DNA from: Bacilli bacterium
GTDB taxonomy: Bacteria > Bacillota_I > Bacilli_A > RF39 > UBA660
Direction: 5' to 3'
NCBI GenBank assembly: GCA_017541885.1
Contig: JAFXYF010000011.1
Location: forward strand, 62,001-126,000
DNA: 64,000 nt
A program made the translations under genes and the position numbers. Under the pieces are notes generated by a model. It searched no databases and was not told the origin of the DNA. It saw nothing but the letters and a program-made list of their open reading frames with translations. Of this stretch, positions 33,444-44,336 are shown one piece after another; position 1 is the first letter of the stretch, and each line of letters begins with the position of its first letter.

Positions 33444-34469
33444 ATGAAAGTAGAAGATTTCGATTATGATTTACCAGAAGAATTAATAGCTCAAACTCCT
33501 TTAAAACAAAGAGATGCATCAAGACTATTAGTACTTGATAAAGAAACAGGAGAAGTAGAACATAAACATTTCTATGATATTATTGATTATTTAGAAGAAG
33601 GAGATACTTTAGTATTAAATGATTCTAAAGTATTACCTGCAAGATTAATTGGAGTAAAAGAAGAGACTAATGCTGTAATAGAAATTCTTTTATTAAAGAA
33701 CCTAGAAAAAGATAATTGGGAATGTTTAGTAAAACCAGCAAGACGTATTAAAGTAGGAACTATAGTAAGTTTTGGAGAAGGTAAATTAAAAGCAAAATGT
33801 ATTAAAGAATTAGATGAAGGATTAAGACATTTTGAACTTATTTATAATGGTATATTAATGGAAATATTAGATGAATTAGGTACTATGCCTTTACCTCCAT
33901 ATATTCACGAAAAACTAGAAGACCAATCACGTTATCAAACAGTATATGCAAAAGAAGTAGGTAGTGCTGCAGCACCAACTGCAGGACTTCATTTTACTAA
34001 AGAACTATTAAAGAAAATTGAAGACAAAGGTGTTAATATTGCCTATGTAACATTACATGTTGGATTAGGTACATTTAGACCTGTAAGTGTAGAGCGCGTA
34101 GAAGATCATGAAATGCATAAAGAGTTTTATACTATGACAAAAGAAGTAGCAGATCTTCTAAATAAAACAAAGAAAAACGGTAAAAGAATTATTGCTGTAG
34201 GAACAACATCAACTAGAACACTAGAAACAATTGCTTCTAAATATAATGAATTTAGAGAGTGTAGTGGCTGGACAGATATCTTTATATATCCAGGGTATAA
34301 ATGGAAAGCTATTAACTGTTTAATCACAAACTTCCACCTACCAAAATCAACACTAGTAATGTTAGTATCATCTCTCGCAGGAAGAGAACATATTTTAAAC
34401 GCTTATAAAATAGCTATTGAAAATAAATATAGATTCTTCTCCTTTGGAGATGCAATGTTTATAAAATAA
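33444..34469 (+). CDS. queA: S-adenosylmethionine:tRNA ribosyltransferase-isomerase
   Basis: A 341-residue QueA, which builds epoxyqueuosine on tRNA from preQ1. [48 protein letters not shown]-like [10 protein letters not shown] and TSTRTLE are diagnostic. ATG 33444 follows GGAGGGG at 33431-33437. ruvAB-queA-tgt is the conserved Firmicute order, here interrupted by a Gre-like gene. Confidence 0.95.
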   Translation: MKVEDFDYDLPEELIAQTPLKQRDASRLLVLDKETGEVEHKHFYDIIDYLEEGDTLVLNDSKVLPARLIGVKEETNAVIEILLLKNLEKDNWECLVKPARRIKVGTIVSFGEGKLKAKCIKELDEGLRHFELIYNGILMEILDELGTMPLPPYIHEKLEDQSRYQTVYAKEVGSAAAPTAGLHFTKELLKKIEDKGVNIAYVTLHVGLGTFRPVSVERVEDHEMHKEFYTMTKEVADLLNKTKKNGKRIIAVGTTSTRTLETIASKYNEFRECSGWTDIFIYPGYKWKAINCLITNFHLPKSTLVMLVSSLAGREHILNAYKIAIENKYRFFSFGDAMFIK

Positions 34470-34474
34470 TAAAG

Positions 34475-34507
34475 AAACATCGAATTGACATAATCGATGT
34501 TTTTTGT
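34475..34507 (+). terminator. terminator of queA
   Basis: Stem AAACATCGA / TCGATGTTT, ten-base loop, T-run. Confidence 0.75.
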
Positions 34508-34539
34508 TAGTATAAAAAGCTATCAGGGAGTGTGTGGTT

Positions 34540-35496
34540 ATGAAATTAGTACCAGAACAAATTTATTATCTTCGTAAACTAAGAAGAGAAATGAAAAGGA
34601 AAATAATGGAGTTTAATAATAGTTCAGAATCAAGGAATCGTCTTACATTTGAAGACTTTTACAAAGACTCTCAAAATAGAAAAGATGTTGAAGCTATAAA
34701 TGAAATGTTAACAGAAGCTGAATTTGTAAAGACTAGAAATTTTGAAATGGTAGATATTGGTACAATTTTTTTAATAGATTATGGAGATGGATATAAATAT
34801 CCAACTATGTTAGTAGATAAAGATACTATGTATGATCCAAATCATAATTATATACCTACTGATAGTGAAATAGGTTCTGTTTTATTAGGTGCCAAAGAAG
34901 GAGATATAATAACATTTATACTTTCTGAAATAGGAAGAAAAATGACAGCTAAAATAACAGATATTGATAGAATACAAGATCATTACATGCACTTTATAAA
35001 AGAAAAAACATATAAAAATAGAGTATGTGCTCCTGTTAAAAGACAAATGGCAAAAATAAAAACAGAAGAAGGAGACGAAGCATATAAAAAAGCTTTAGCA
35101 ATCACTGAAAGTCAAGTAGAACTATTATATGATGAATTAAAAAAATTAGATTTTAGAAATCCAGAAGATAAATCAAGAATTAATGAAATAAAAAGAATTA
35201 TAAAAGAATATCCAATTGCTTCTCCACCAACAAACGGAATAGTAGAAGCAGGAAGTAAAATTGTTATTACTTTTGTAACTGAAAATAGTCAGTTTATCAC
35301 AAAAGAATACGAATTTATTAATAGAGCAGTATCTACTGAACTTGATAGTGAATATATTGAAAGAATATCTGATTTTGGAAATGAAATATATGGATTAAGT
35401 CCAGGAGATCCATTCCGTTTACCAAATAATAATTGGTATATAGGTGGAGTAATAGAAAGCATAGATGAAATAGAAGATAAGAAAAGAGTTAGATAA
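34540..35496 (+). CDS. double GreA/GreB-like protein
   Basis: A 318-residue protein that I read as two Gre-like halves. Residues about 1-65 are helical like the Gre coiled coil; about 66-145 (VDIGTIFLIDYGDGYKY ... SEIGSVLLGAKEGDIITF) match the GreA C-terminal fold, including the SPIGxALLG-type turn. About 150-215 is a second helical stretch, and about 220-318 a second, more divergent C-terminal-type domain. Single Gre factors (about 158 residues) stimulate transcript cleavage in paused RNA polymerase. Whether this long form does so is unknown. ATG 34540 is preferred to GTG 34534 by spacing from AGGGAG. Confidence 0.65.
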   Translation: MKLVPEQIYYLRKLRREMKRKIMEFNNSSESRNRLTFEDFYKDSQNRKDVEAINEMLTEAEFVKTRNFEMVDIGTIFLIDYGDGYKYPTMLVDKDTMYDPNHNYIPTDSEIGSVLLGAKEGDIITFILSEIGRKMTAKITDIDRIQDHYMHFIKEKTYKNRVCAPVKRQMAKIKTEEGDEAYKKALAITESQVELLYDELKKLDFRNPEDKSRINEIKRIIKEYPIASPPTNGIVEAGSKIVITFVTENSQFITKEYEFINRAVSTELDSEYIERISDFGNEIYGLSPGDPFRLPNNNWYIGGVIESIDEIEDKKRVR

Positions 35497-35506
35497 CTCT
35501 TTTTTC
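35482..35506 (+). terminator. intrinsic terminator
   Basis: Stem AAAAGAGTTA / TAACTCTTTT, loop GA. Confidence 0.85.
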
Positions 35507-35548
35507 TTGTTTAGAATAAAAAAATCCTGTATAATAAGGTGGAATTGA

Positions 35549-36687
<1,139 letters not shown>

Positions 36688-36690
<3 letters not shown>

Positions 36691-36921
36691 TATGTAAAAA
36701 ATAGGACTATTATGATTTTCTTGAGTAGTATTATCATCTTTTTCATTCATAATTGAAGTAATATTTTTAAGTACATGAAAATTATCAATCATAGGTCTCA
36801 CTTGATTATAAATAGGTATAGCTTGATTAACTAAATTTAAAGTTTTAGAAGCTCCATCTAAAAATCCAGCATAATCAAAGCCTTTAATTAAAGATAATAA
36901 ATTGTTTCCATTAGGAATCAT
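36688..36921 (-). CDS. small YqfQ/VrrA-like protein
   Basis: A 77-residue protein. FLDGASKTLNLVNQAIPIYNQVRPMIDNFHVLKNI resembles the FLNNTQKVLxxxQQxGPMVQQYGPxVKNL core of Bacillus YqfQ as I remember it; the rest is variable. Function unknown even in Bacillus. AGGTGTTCTT precedes the ATG on the minus strand. Confidence 0.6.
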
Positions 36922-36994
36922 AAGAACACCTCAAAATATTATATGAAGAAAATAAAGAAAAGTTTAAAATAGTATTTAAAATTAAAATTAACTA

Positions 36995-37003
36995 TGTTAA
37001 AAT
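36995..37003 (+). promoter_or_regulatory. extended -10 promoter of the pilC-like operon
   Basis: TGTTAAAAT 35 bases before the gene; GAGGAGG follows. Confidence 0.55.
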
Positions 37004-37038
37004 AAAATAGTATAAGAATAGAGAGAGGAGGAGTATCA

Positions 37039-38733
37039 ATGGCACTATTTGGTTCATTGTTTGGTGGTAATAATACTAATCCAAATACAATGAGTTTAAA
37101 AGAAGACAAGAAGAAAAAGAAAAAAGGAAAAGATAATGAAGAACTAGCCTATGATAATCCTGCTTTTCAAATATATGACCCAGGAAGTAGCTTTAATGCC
37201 CAATCTGGTTTTATTAATCAAGAACAACAAACTGCACCTCCAGCTACAGCTCCTATTGTAGAACAACCAGCAACTCCTCAAGCAACAATTGATCCAGCCG
37301 CAATAGCCGCAGTAGTATCAGCTCAACCAACAGTTCCACCTACAACAGTAGAACAATTAGAATTAGATCAACAAGTTAATGTAATAGGTGCAGAACAAGT
37401 TGCAAGTCAAGATATTAATAGAGGTCAAGAAGTAACAAATTATAATAATACCGTTCCAGGTTCTGAAGGATCAACAATTGCTCCTACTACAGATCCAGAA
37501 GATAAAAATAAAAGAGTCGCAAGACCAGTAAGAAGATATCGTTATACAATTATCAATGGTGTAGGTAAGAAAGAACAAGGAACATTTGAAGCCGAAACAG
37601 AAGCAGAAGTAAGAAATTTCTTACAAATGCAAGACTATCAAGTCTTAGAAGTAAAAGAAAGATCTAAATCAGATATTGATATTGGAGGAAATGGAAAAAT
37701 TAGTGCAAGTGACTTATCCTTCTCTCTAACCCAATTATCTACTTATTTACGTGCTGGTATCCCATTATCAGATTCTGTAAGAATTCTTGCTAAACAATCA
37801 AGAAAAGCAAACTTAAAACACCATTATAATCAATTAGTATATCAATTACTAAAAGGAGAAAACTTATCTGACGCTATGGAAATGCAAGGAAAAGTATTCC
37901 CTAAATTATTAATAAATATGGTAAAGACTGCTGAAATGACAGGAGACTTACCATCTATTCTAGATGATATGGCAGAGTACTATACTTCAATGGAACAAAC
38001 AAGAAAACAAATGAAATCTGCTATGACTTATCCAGCAGTAGTATTGACTATTGCAATTGGAGTTTTAATCTTCATGTTAACATACTTAGTACCTCAGTTT
38101 ACTTCTATGTTTGAAGATCAAGGAGCAGAACTTCCAGCATTAACTAAAGCCATAGTTGGAGTCAGTGGATTCATTATTCAAAAATGGTATTGGTTATTAA
38201 TAGGAGTTGCTGCTGTAATAGCTATATTCTATTTACTATTTACTAAAGTACAAGGATTTAGAAAAGCAATACAAATAATACTAATGCATATGCCTGTTAC
38301 TAAAGATGTAATTATTTATAATGAAATGGCAAACTTCTCAAAGACTTTTGCATCATTATTAAATCACAGTGTATTTATTACTGACTCAATGGAGATTCTA
38401 TCAAAGATTACTGAAAACGAAGTATATAAAGGAATTATTAATAAGACTCTAGAAAACCTAGCTAAAGGAGACTCAATATCTTCTGCATTTAGAGGAGAAT
38501 GGGCAATTCCAGTAGTAGCTTATGAAATGATTGTTACAGGTGAATCTACTGGTCAATTAGGTGCTATGATGGAAAAAGTCGCAGCACACTTCCAAATGTT
38601 ACATAAAAACGTAATTGATCAAATGAAGAGTTTAATTGAACCAATAATGATTGTCTTCTTAGCTGCAATCGTAGGTGTAATTTTAGTATCTATAATTCAA
38701 CCAATGTTCTCTATTTATAGTCAAATTAAATAA
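37039..38733 (+). CDS. pilC: type IV pilus/type II secretion inner-membrane protein (PilC/GspF)
   Basis: A 564-residue GspF-family platform protein. Residues 1-165 are a Lys-rich then Pro/Gln/Ala/Thr-rich extension unusual for the family. About 170-215 is the N-terminal module (YRYTIINGVGKKEQGTFEAE). Two GspF domains follow, with membrane helices at about 335-360, 385-405 and 535-560. It would anchor pilus assembly. The prepilin peptidase is 15 bases downstream. No assembly ATPase (PilB/PilT or ComGA) is in the window. Confidence 0.85.
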   Translation: MALFGSLFGGNNTNPNTMSLKEDKKKKKKGKDNEELAYDNPAFQIYDPGSSFNAQSGFINQEQQTAPPATAPIVEQPATPQATIDPAAIAAVVSAQPTVPPTTVEQLELDQQVNVIGAEQVASQDINRGQEVTNYNNTVPGSEGSTIAPTTDPEDKNKRVARPVRRYRYTIINGVGKKEQGTFEAETEAEVRNFLQMQDYQVLEVKERSKSDIDIGGNGKISASDLSFSLTQLSTYLRAGIPLSDSVRILAKQSRKANLKHHYNQLVYQLLKGENLSDAMEMQGKVFPKLLINMVKTAEMTGDLPSILDDMAEYYTSMEQTRKQMKSAMTYPAVVLTIAIGVLIFMLTYLVPQFTSMFEDQGAELPALTKAIVGVSGFIIQKWYWLLIGVAAVIAIFYLLFTKVQGFRKAIQIILMHMPVTKDVIIYNEMANFSKTFASLLNHSVFITDSMEILSKITENEVYKGIINKTLENLAKGDSISSAFRGEWAIPVVAYEMIVTGESTGQLGAMMEKVAAHFQMLHKNVIDQMKSLIEPIMIVFLAAIVGVILVSIIQPMFSIYSQIK

Positions 38734-38748
38734 GGGAGGTATTGCATT

Positions 38749-39516
38749 ATGAAAATAACATATACAATAATCTTCTTTATTTTAGGAACTTGCATGGGAT
38801 CATTTTTCACAGTAGTAGGATTACGTTTACCTAAGAAGAAAGATTTTATTAAAGGAAAAAGTCATTGTGATAATTGTGATCATGAATTATCTCTATTAGA
38901 TATGGTTCCAATCTTATCATATTTATTCTTAGGTAGAAGATGTAGATATTGTCATGAAAAAATAGATGGACTATCTACATATATGGAATTCTTCACTGGA
39001 ATACTTTATGCTTTAGCATTTTATACATTTGGTCTATCAAGTGAATTATTTATTGCTTTAGGAATAGTATCATTATTATCAACACTATCTGTATCCGATA
39101 TATCATACTATATAATTCCAGATGAAGTATTAATCTTCTTCTCAGGTTATTTCCTAATAGTAGAAGCAATTTCAGAAGGAGTAATAGTAACACTCCAACA
39201 TCTATTATCAGGAATTATCTTATTTGCCTTTATGTATGGAATTATGCTTTTGGGTAATAAGTTATTTAAAAAGGAAACTTTAGGTGGAGGAGATATAAAG
39301 CTAATGTTTGTAGTAGGATTAGTACTAAATCCATTCTTAGGAATAGTATCAATCTTTATCGCAAGCTTCTTAGCTTTACCAATATCTTTATTAATATTAT
39401 GGAAAGATAAAAAGAATTTAGTTCCATTTGGACCATTTCTATTAATAGGTTTTCTTCTAATATATTTCACAAGATTAGATATGAAAATGATTATAGATTT
39501 TATTAAATCAATTTAA
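38749..39516 (+). CDS. pilD: prepilin peptidase
   Basis: A 255-residue A24-family aspartic peptidase and N-methylase. The cytoplasmic zinc site has CDNC and CRYC pairs (about residues 41-44 and 65-68), the catalytic aspartates are in VSDISYYIIPDE and LGGGDIKLM, and about eight membrane helices are predicted. It should process the pilin at 43769-44272. GGGAGG precedes the ATG. Confidence 0.92.
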   Translation: MKITYTIIFFILGTCMGSFFTVVGLRLPKKKDFIKGKSHCDNCDHELSLLDMVPILSYLFLGRRCRYCHEKIDGLSTYMEFFTGILYALAFYTFGLSSELFIALGIVSLLSTLSVSDISYYIIPDEVLIFFSGYFLIVEAISEGVIVTLQHLLSGIILFAFMYGIMLLGNKLFKKETLGGGDIKLMFVVGLVLNPFLGIVSIFIASFLALPISLLILWKDKKNLVPFGPFLLIGFLLIYFTRLDMKMIIDFIKSI

Positions 39517-39540
39517 AGAAAGATATTCTTTCTTTTTTTT
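39514..39540 (+). terminator. intrinsic terminator
   Basis: Stem AAAGAAAGA / TCTTTCTTT, loop TAT, T-run. Confidence 0.75.
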
Positions 39541-39575
39541 TCAAATTATATTATTATAGGAGTAGGTGAGGAAGT

Positions 39576-40877
39576 ATGAAGAATATTACAATTGTTCCAG
39601 CAGATACATATACAGTAATCAATAAAAGTATTATCACTGAACAAGATAGAAGAATTGTATCAATTCTATATCAACCAATTATTGGTTATACTGCAACATC
39701 TCTATATTTCACATTAATAGATTCTCTAAATGAAAAAGACTTAATGAGCGAAGATTTAACTCATCATCATTTAATGTCTAATATGCAATTAAAATTAGAA
39801 GATATAGTAATTGCTAGAGAAAAATTAGAAGCAATAGGGCTCTTAAAAACATATATGAAAAAAGATAATATTAATCAATATGTTTATTGTGTATATTCTC
39901 CATTACAAGCATCAGACTTCTTCAATCACCCAGTATTAAATATAGTTTTATATAATAATATTGGTAAAAAAGAATATGAAAAAGTATTAAATTCTTTTAA
40001 AATACCAACTATTACATTAAGAGATTATGAAGATATTACATCATCATTTGATGAAGTATTTAAAAGTGTTAAAGGATCAACTTTAGAAATAGAAGAAGAT
40101 TTAATCAAAAAGAATTCTAATAAATTAGGAATTAAAAAGAGTATTGATTTTGATTTAATAGAACAAAGTATTCCAAAGACACAAATTAGTGATAAGTGTT
40201 TTAATACAGAAATAAAAGAATTAATAAATCAATTAAGTTATATCTATGAATTATCAACATTAGATATGCAAGAAATAATAAGAAATTCACTAAATGAAAA
40301 AGGTTATATGGATAAAACTATTTTAAGAAAAAGTTGTAGAGATTATTATCAATTTGAAAATGGAGGTAATCTTCCATCACTTATTTATAATAAGCAACCA
40401 GACTTCTTAAAGAAACCTGAAGGAGACAACTCTAAATTAGCAAAAATGATCTATACATTTGAAAATATAACTCCATATCAGTTATTAAAAGCAAAATATA
40501 AAGGAGCAGAACCAACTGATAGAGATAAAAGATTAGTAGAAAGCCTACTTATAGATCAAAAACTAAATCCAGGAGTAGTAAATGTCTTAATAAGTTATGT
40601 TTTAAAAACTAATAACGAACAATTAAAGAAAAGCTATGTAGAAACAATTGCTGGTCAATGGAAAAGATCTAATGTTGAAACAGTAGAAGAAGCAATGAAA
40701 ATAGCTGAGAAATACCATAAACGTATGAAGAAAGAAATGGTAAAAGAAAAAGATATTAAGAAAAAACCAGTAAAAGAAGAACAATTACCAGTATGGTTTG
40801 AAACTGATCAAGATATTACAGATACTACAGATGAAGAAGTAGAAGAATTAGATAAGATTTTAAAAGAATTAGTCTAA
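39576..40877 (+). CDS. dnaB: DnaB/DnaD-type replication initiation and membrane attachment protein
   Basis: A 433-residue protein resembling Bacillus DnaB, a helicase-loading factor, not the hexameric helicase. The N-terminal winged-helix region (ITEQDRRIVSILYQPIIGYTATSLYFTL) and the C-terminal DnaB_2/DnaD-like domain (about 290-375: PYQLLKAKYKG ... NVLISYVLKTN ... YVETIAGQW, with the YxxxIxxxW motif) are visible. The acidic tail is variable. Its usual partner dnaI is not next to it. Confidence 0.82.
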   Translation: MKNITIVPADTYTVINKSIITEQDRRIVSILYQPIIGYTATSLYFTLIDSLNEKDLMSEDLTHHHLMSNMQLKLEDIVIAREKLEAIGLLKTYMKKDNINQYVYCVYSPLQASDFFNHPVLNIVLYNNIGKKEYEKVLNSFKIPTITLRDYEDITSSFDEVFKSVKGSTLEIEEDLIKKNSNKLGIKKSIDFDLIEQSIPKTQISDKCFNTEIKELINQLSYIYELSTLDMQEIIRNSLNEKGYMDKTILRKSCRDYYQFENGGNLPSLIYNKQPDFLKKPEGDNSKLAKMIYTFENITPYQLLKAKYKGAEPTDRDKRLVESLLIDQKLNPGVVNVLISYVLKTNNEQLKKSYVETIAGQWKRSNVETVEEAMKIAEKYHKRMKKEMVKEKDIKKKPVKEEQLPVWFETDQDITDTTDEEVEELDKILKELV

Positions 40878-40887
40878 TTCTTTTTTT
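40862..40887 (+). terminator. intrinsic terminator at the end of dnaB
   Basis: Stem AAAAGAATTAG / CTAATTCTTTT, overlapping the last codons. Confidence 0.75.
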
Positions 40888-40999
40888 GTAAATAAAAGTA
40901 AATATATTTGTAAAAAAATGTAAAAAAAAGGCTTAATTTCTCATATATTAATAATGTAAGAGTTTTTTATGTTATCCTATTAGAGGAAGGAAAAAGCCT

Positions 41000-41494
41000 A
41001 TGACAAAGTATAATGACAACGAATTTTATAATATAATTAATGAATATGCTAATCATCCTAAAGTACAAGAATTAAAAAATTGTACACATCATGGAATAGA
41101 TAGATTTGATCATTCTAAAAGAGTAGCATATTTTACATATATCATTACTAAGAAATTACATTTAAATGTTTATTCTGCTACTAAAGCAGCAATGTTACAT
41201 GATTTCTTTACAGATGAGTTAAAAGATAGAAAAATGGTAAGAAGTCTTAGACTTCATCCAAACGTTGCAGTAGAAAACTCTAAAAAGTATTTTACTTTAA
41301 CTCCAATGGAAGAAGATATTATTAAGACTCATATGTTCCCAGTAACATTTACTCCACCTAAATATTTAGAAAGTTGGATAGTAGATATAGTAGATGATGT
41401 AGTATCAGTTTATGAAAGAGCATATTCTATTACCAGAAATGAACACAGTGTTGCTAACATCTTAGCACTTATATTTTTAGGATTATTAAGATAG
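41000..41494 (+). CDS. HD-domain protein
   Basis: A 164-residue HD-type metal-dependent phosphohydrolase candidate. THHGIDRFDHSKRVAYF supplies the first His, AAMLHDFF the HD pair, and IVDIVDDVVSVYE the last Asp. Substrate unknown; nucleotide or signalling nucleotide hydrolysis is possible. AGAGGAAGG precedes the ATG. A weak inverted repeat AGGCTT/AAGCCT flanks the leader. Confidence 0.75.
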   Translation: MTKYNDNEFYNIINEYANHPKVQELKNCTHHGIDRFDHSKRVAYFTYIITKKLHLNVYSATKAAMLHDFFTDELKDRKMVRSLRLHPNVAVENSKKYFTLTPMEEDIIKTHMFPVTFTPPKYLESWIVDIVDDVVSVYERAYSITRNEHSVANILALIFLGLLR

Positions 41495-41513
41495 AGCGTA
41501 AGCTCTTTTTTAT
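41493..41513 (+). terminator. intrinsic terminator
   Basis: Stem AGAGC / GCTCT, loop GTAA, T-run. Confidence 0.7.
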
Positions 41514-41525
41514 TTCAAAATATTA

Positions 41526-41534
41526 TGTTATAAT
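41526..41534 (+). promoter_or_regulatory. extended -10 promoter element
   Basis: TGTTATAAT; transcription would begin near 41541, giving a leader under 20 bases. Confidence 0.65.
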
Positions 41535-41557
41535 GTACTAGAAAGAAGATGGATATT

Positions 41558-43174
41558 ATGAAAAAAACATATATATTTGGTCATAAAAAACCAGATACAG
41601 ATTCCGTTACATCAGCCATAGCTCTTTCTTACTTAAAGAATCAATTAGGGGATAATACAGAGGCTAGAGTCTTAGGTAATTTAAATAAAGAAACAACATT
41701 CGCATTGAATTATTTTAATGTCAAAGAACCTAAGTACTTAAATGATGTAAAACTACAATTAAAAGATATTAATTATCATAAAGGATTTATGATTGAAGAT
41801 ACTAAGAGTATTTATGATGGATATCAAGAAATGCTACAAGCAGAGTTAACTGGAATTCCAGTATGCAAGAAAAATGGAGATTTTTCAGGCTTAGTAACAT
41901 TAAAAGATTTATCATATAACTTAGTAAATGAAAATGTCGAAGACTTATATACTTCATATGATAATATTTTAAGAGTATTAAAAGGTGAAGAAATAGTAAG
42001 AGTAAGTGAAGATATCATTGGTAAATTAGTTGTCGCAGCATATCGTTCTACTACATTTATTAGTAATGTTAAATTAGAAAAGAATAATATATTAATCGTC
42101 GGAGATAGACATAGTGTTATTGAGTATGCAGTAAATGCTGGAGTTAAATTAATAATTCTATCAGGAGATTCTTATATTAAAGATGAACATATAGAGATTG
42201 CTAAGAAAAATGGAGTAAATATAATTCGTACTCCATATGATACTTATCGAGTATCAAGACTAGTAGCTTTATCTAATTACATTAAAACAATGATCAAATT
42301 AAAAGAACCAATTACATTTAATGAAAAAGATTATGTTCAAGATATTATCGATATTAATAATAAACAAAAACATACAAATTATCCTGTAGTAGATAAAAAT
42401 AATAGATGTTTAGGTTTATTAAAAATAACAGATTTATCAGAAAAGAATCCTAAGAAAGTAATACTTGTAGATCATAATGAAAAATTACAAAGTGTAGATG
42501 GTTTAGAAGAAGCAGAAATTCAAGAAATCTTCGATCACCATGCTTTAGGTAGTATCACAACAAATAATCCAATTAATTATCGTAATATGGTAGTAGGATC
42601 AACATCTACAATAGTTTATACATTATATAAAGAAACTAAAACAGAAATTCCAAAAGATATGGCTGGAATGATGTTATCAGGAATTCTTTCAGACACATTA
42701 ATCTTAAAGAGTCCTACTGCTACTGAAAGAGATAGAAAAGCAATAGAAGAATTATCAAGTATTTTAGGAATAGATTACATGTCTTATGGTATGGAATTAT
42801 TAAAATCAGGTACATCTCTAGAAGGATTATCTAAAGAAGACGTATTATATAATGATTATAAATTATTCACAGTTAATGATAAGACAATTGGTATCGGACA
42901 ATTCTTTACTATGAACTTTGAAGAAATAGAAAAAGAATTAGATGAATATATTAATATCTTAGATAATACTGCAGAAGGTAATAATTATACTTTAGTCGCA
43001 TTATATGTAACAGATATTATTAAAAATGGTAGTTATGTCATATATAATAGAAAAGCCCAAAATATTATGGACTTAGCATATGATGAAGAAATACATGAAG
43101 GAGAGTTCATTGAAGGATGTGTATCAAGAAAGAAACACGTCGTTCCAATCATTATGCAAATAGTTGAGAATTAG
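41558..43174 (+). CDS. manganese-dependent inorganic pyrophosphatase with CBS and DRTGG domains
   Basis: A 538-residue family II (DHH) pyrophosphatase. FGHKKPDTDSVTSA at the start and the DHHALG motif carry the metal ligands; the insert between them (about residues 70-300) has two CBS halves around a DRTGG segment, the regulatory form controlled by adenine nucleotides or Ap4A. The DHHA2 domain ends the protein. The start may instead be ATG 41549, three codons earlier; the leader is very short in either case. Confidence 0.88.
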   Translation: MKKTYIFGHKKPDTDSVTSAIALSYLKNQLGDNTEARVLGNLNKETTFALNYFNVKEPKYLNDVKLQLKDINYHKGFMIEDTKSIYDGYQEMLQAELTGIPVCKKNGDFSGLVTLKDLSYNLVNENVEDLYTSYDNILRVLKGEEIVRVSEDIIGKLVVAAYRSTTFISNVKLEKNNILIVGDRHSVIEYAVNAGVKLIILSGDSYIKDEHIEIAKKNGVNIIRTPYDTYRVSRLVALSNYIKTMIKLKEPITFNEKDYVQDIIDINNKQKHTNYPVVDKNNRCLGLLKITDLSEKNPKKVILVDHNEKLQSVDGLEEAEIQEIFDHHALGSITTNNPINYRNMVVGSTSTIVYTLYKETKTEIPKDMAGMMLSGILSDTLILKSPTATERDRKAIEELSSILGIDYMSYGMELLKSGTSLEGLSKEDVLYNDYKLFTVNDKTIGIGQFFTMNFEEIEKELDEYINILDNTAEGNNYTLVALYVTDIIKNGSYVIYNRKAQNIMDLAYDEEIHEGEFIEGCVSRKKHVVPIIMQIVEN

Positions 43175-43182
43175 GAGATAAA

Positions 43183-43695
43183 ATGGTAGAAAAAATAGTA
43201 GAAGGACTTCTAGGACTATTAAGTGGTCTAGGAGGACTAGCATTTGGAAAACAACTTATGGTATTTATTATTTCTCTAATGCCAATCTTAGAGCTTAGAG
43301 GAGGATTAATAGCTGCTGCTTTATTAAAACTAAATCCAGTAGAAAGTTATATAATTTCTATTATTGGAAATATTCTTCCAGTACCATTTATTTTATGGTT
43401 TATAAATAAAATATTAGAATGGATGAGAACTAGAAAACATTTATCTAAGATTGCTAAATGGTTAGATAAAAAAGTAGAGAAGAATAGAAAAAAGATAGAG
43501 AAATATGGATTCTGGGGATTAGTATTATTTGTAGGTACACCTCTTCCAGGAACAGGAGCATGGACAGGATGCTTAGTCGCAGCAGTATTAGAAATGGATA
43601 GAAAAAAAGCATTTCTAGCCGCAATGATAGGTATATTCATCGCAAGTATTATAATGATGATACTATCATTTGGAGTACTATCAAATGTAATTTAA
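43183..43695 (+). CDS. COG2426-type small integral membrane protein
   Basis: A 170-residue membrane protein of the family usually labelled small multidrug export protein. ISLMPILELRGGLIAA, GNILPVPFILWF and GTPLPGTGAWTGCLVA are its conserved stretches, and a basic cytoplasmic loop lies at about 80-105. The transport function has not been shown for the family. It starts eight bases after the pyrophosphatase gene. Confidence 0.8.
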   Translation: MVEKIVEGLLGLLSGLGGLAFGKQLMVFIISLMPILELRGGLIAAALLKLNPVESYIISIIGNILPVPFILWFINKILEWMRTRKHLSKIAKWLDKKVEKNRKKIEKYGFWGLVLFVGTPLPGTGAWTGCLVAAVLEMDRKKAFLAAMIGIFIASIIMMILSFGVLSNVI

Positions 43696-43720
43696 AATAG
43701 GATATTTTCCTATTTTTTCT
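43694..43720 (+). terminator. intrinsic terminator
   Basis: Stem AAAATAGGA / TCCTATTTT, T-run. Confidence 0.8.
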
Positions 43721-43768
43721 TTTACAAAAATTAAATAATTATATATAATTAATAATAGAGGTGAGAGT

Positions 43769-44272
43769 ATGAAAAATAGATATGGTTTCACTCTAATTGA
43801 ATTATTAGTAGTTATTGTAGTTATCGGTGTAATTGCCGGTATGAGTTGGCCTATTCTTACAAAGGTTCAAGAAAACAATGAACTATCAAATTATAAAAAA
43901 TATGGAGAGTCCCTTGTAGCAGGTGCAAAACTTTATGTAGATGCTTATGAAGAAGATGTTTTCTATTATGAAGATGACTTAACTCCAGCACAACAAGAAG
44001 CAGGACAATGTGCCTATATAAGTTATGCAGATCTAGCAGAGCATCAATTAATAAAAGATTATTCAAAAAATGGTATTACATGTAATACTGAAAGCACATT
44101 TATAAAAGTAATTAGAAAAAGAGATAGATATTCATATGAATACTACTTAGGCTGTGGATACGTACATGATGATAATTCTATGCTTACAAATGCCTCAGGA
44201 GAAATATTTTATACCCTTCCACAAGAACAACATTTAAATGAAAAAGACTATAATGCATGCAAACTAAAATAG
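43769..44272 (+). CDS. type IV pilin-like protein
   Basis: A 167-residue prepilin with leader MKNRYG and cleavage before FTLIELLVVIVVIGVIAG, the class III signal and hydrophobic helix. The remainder is a small globular domain with four cysteines (CAYI, CNTE, CGYV, CKLK). It is the likely substrate of the prepilin peptidase at 38749-39516 but lies apart from it in its own transcription unit. Confidence 0.88.
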   Translation: MKNRYGFTLIELLVVIVVIGVIAGMSWPILTKVQENNELSNYKKYGESLVAGAKLYVDAYEEDVFYYEDDLTPAQQEAGQCAYISYADLAEHQLIKDYSKNGITCNTESTFIKVIRKRDRYSYEYYLGCGYVHDDNSMLTNASGEIFYTLPQEQHLNEKDYNACKLK

Positions 44273-44309
44273 AGTAGATTTATCTATTCTTTTTTTTTAA
44301 TAAGTAATA

Positions 44310-44318
44310 TGTTAAAAT
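44310..44318 (+). promoter_or_regulatory. extended -10 promoter element
   Basis: TGTTAAAAT 18 bases before the phosphohexomutase gene. Confidence 0.5.
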
Positions 44319-44336
44319 AAAAATAGGAGGAATAAT

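Noticed and set aside
40929..40999. AGGCTT / AAGCCT inverted repeat in the leader of the HD gene
   Set aside because: Only six base pairs across a 60-base loop; not strong enough to call a regulatory structure.
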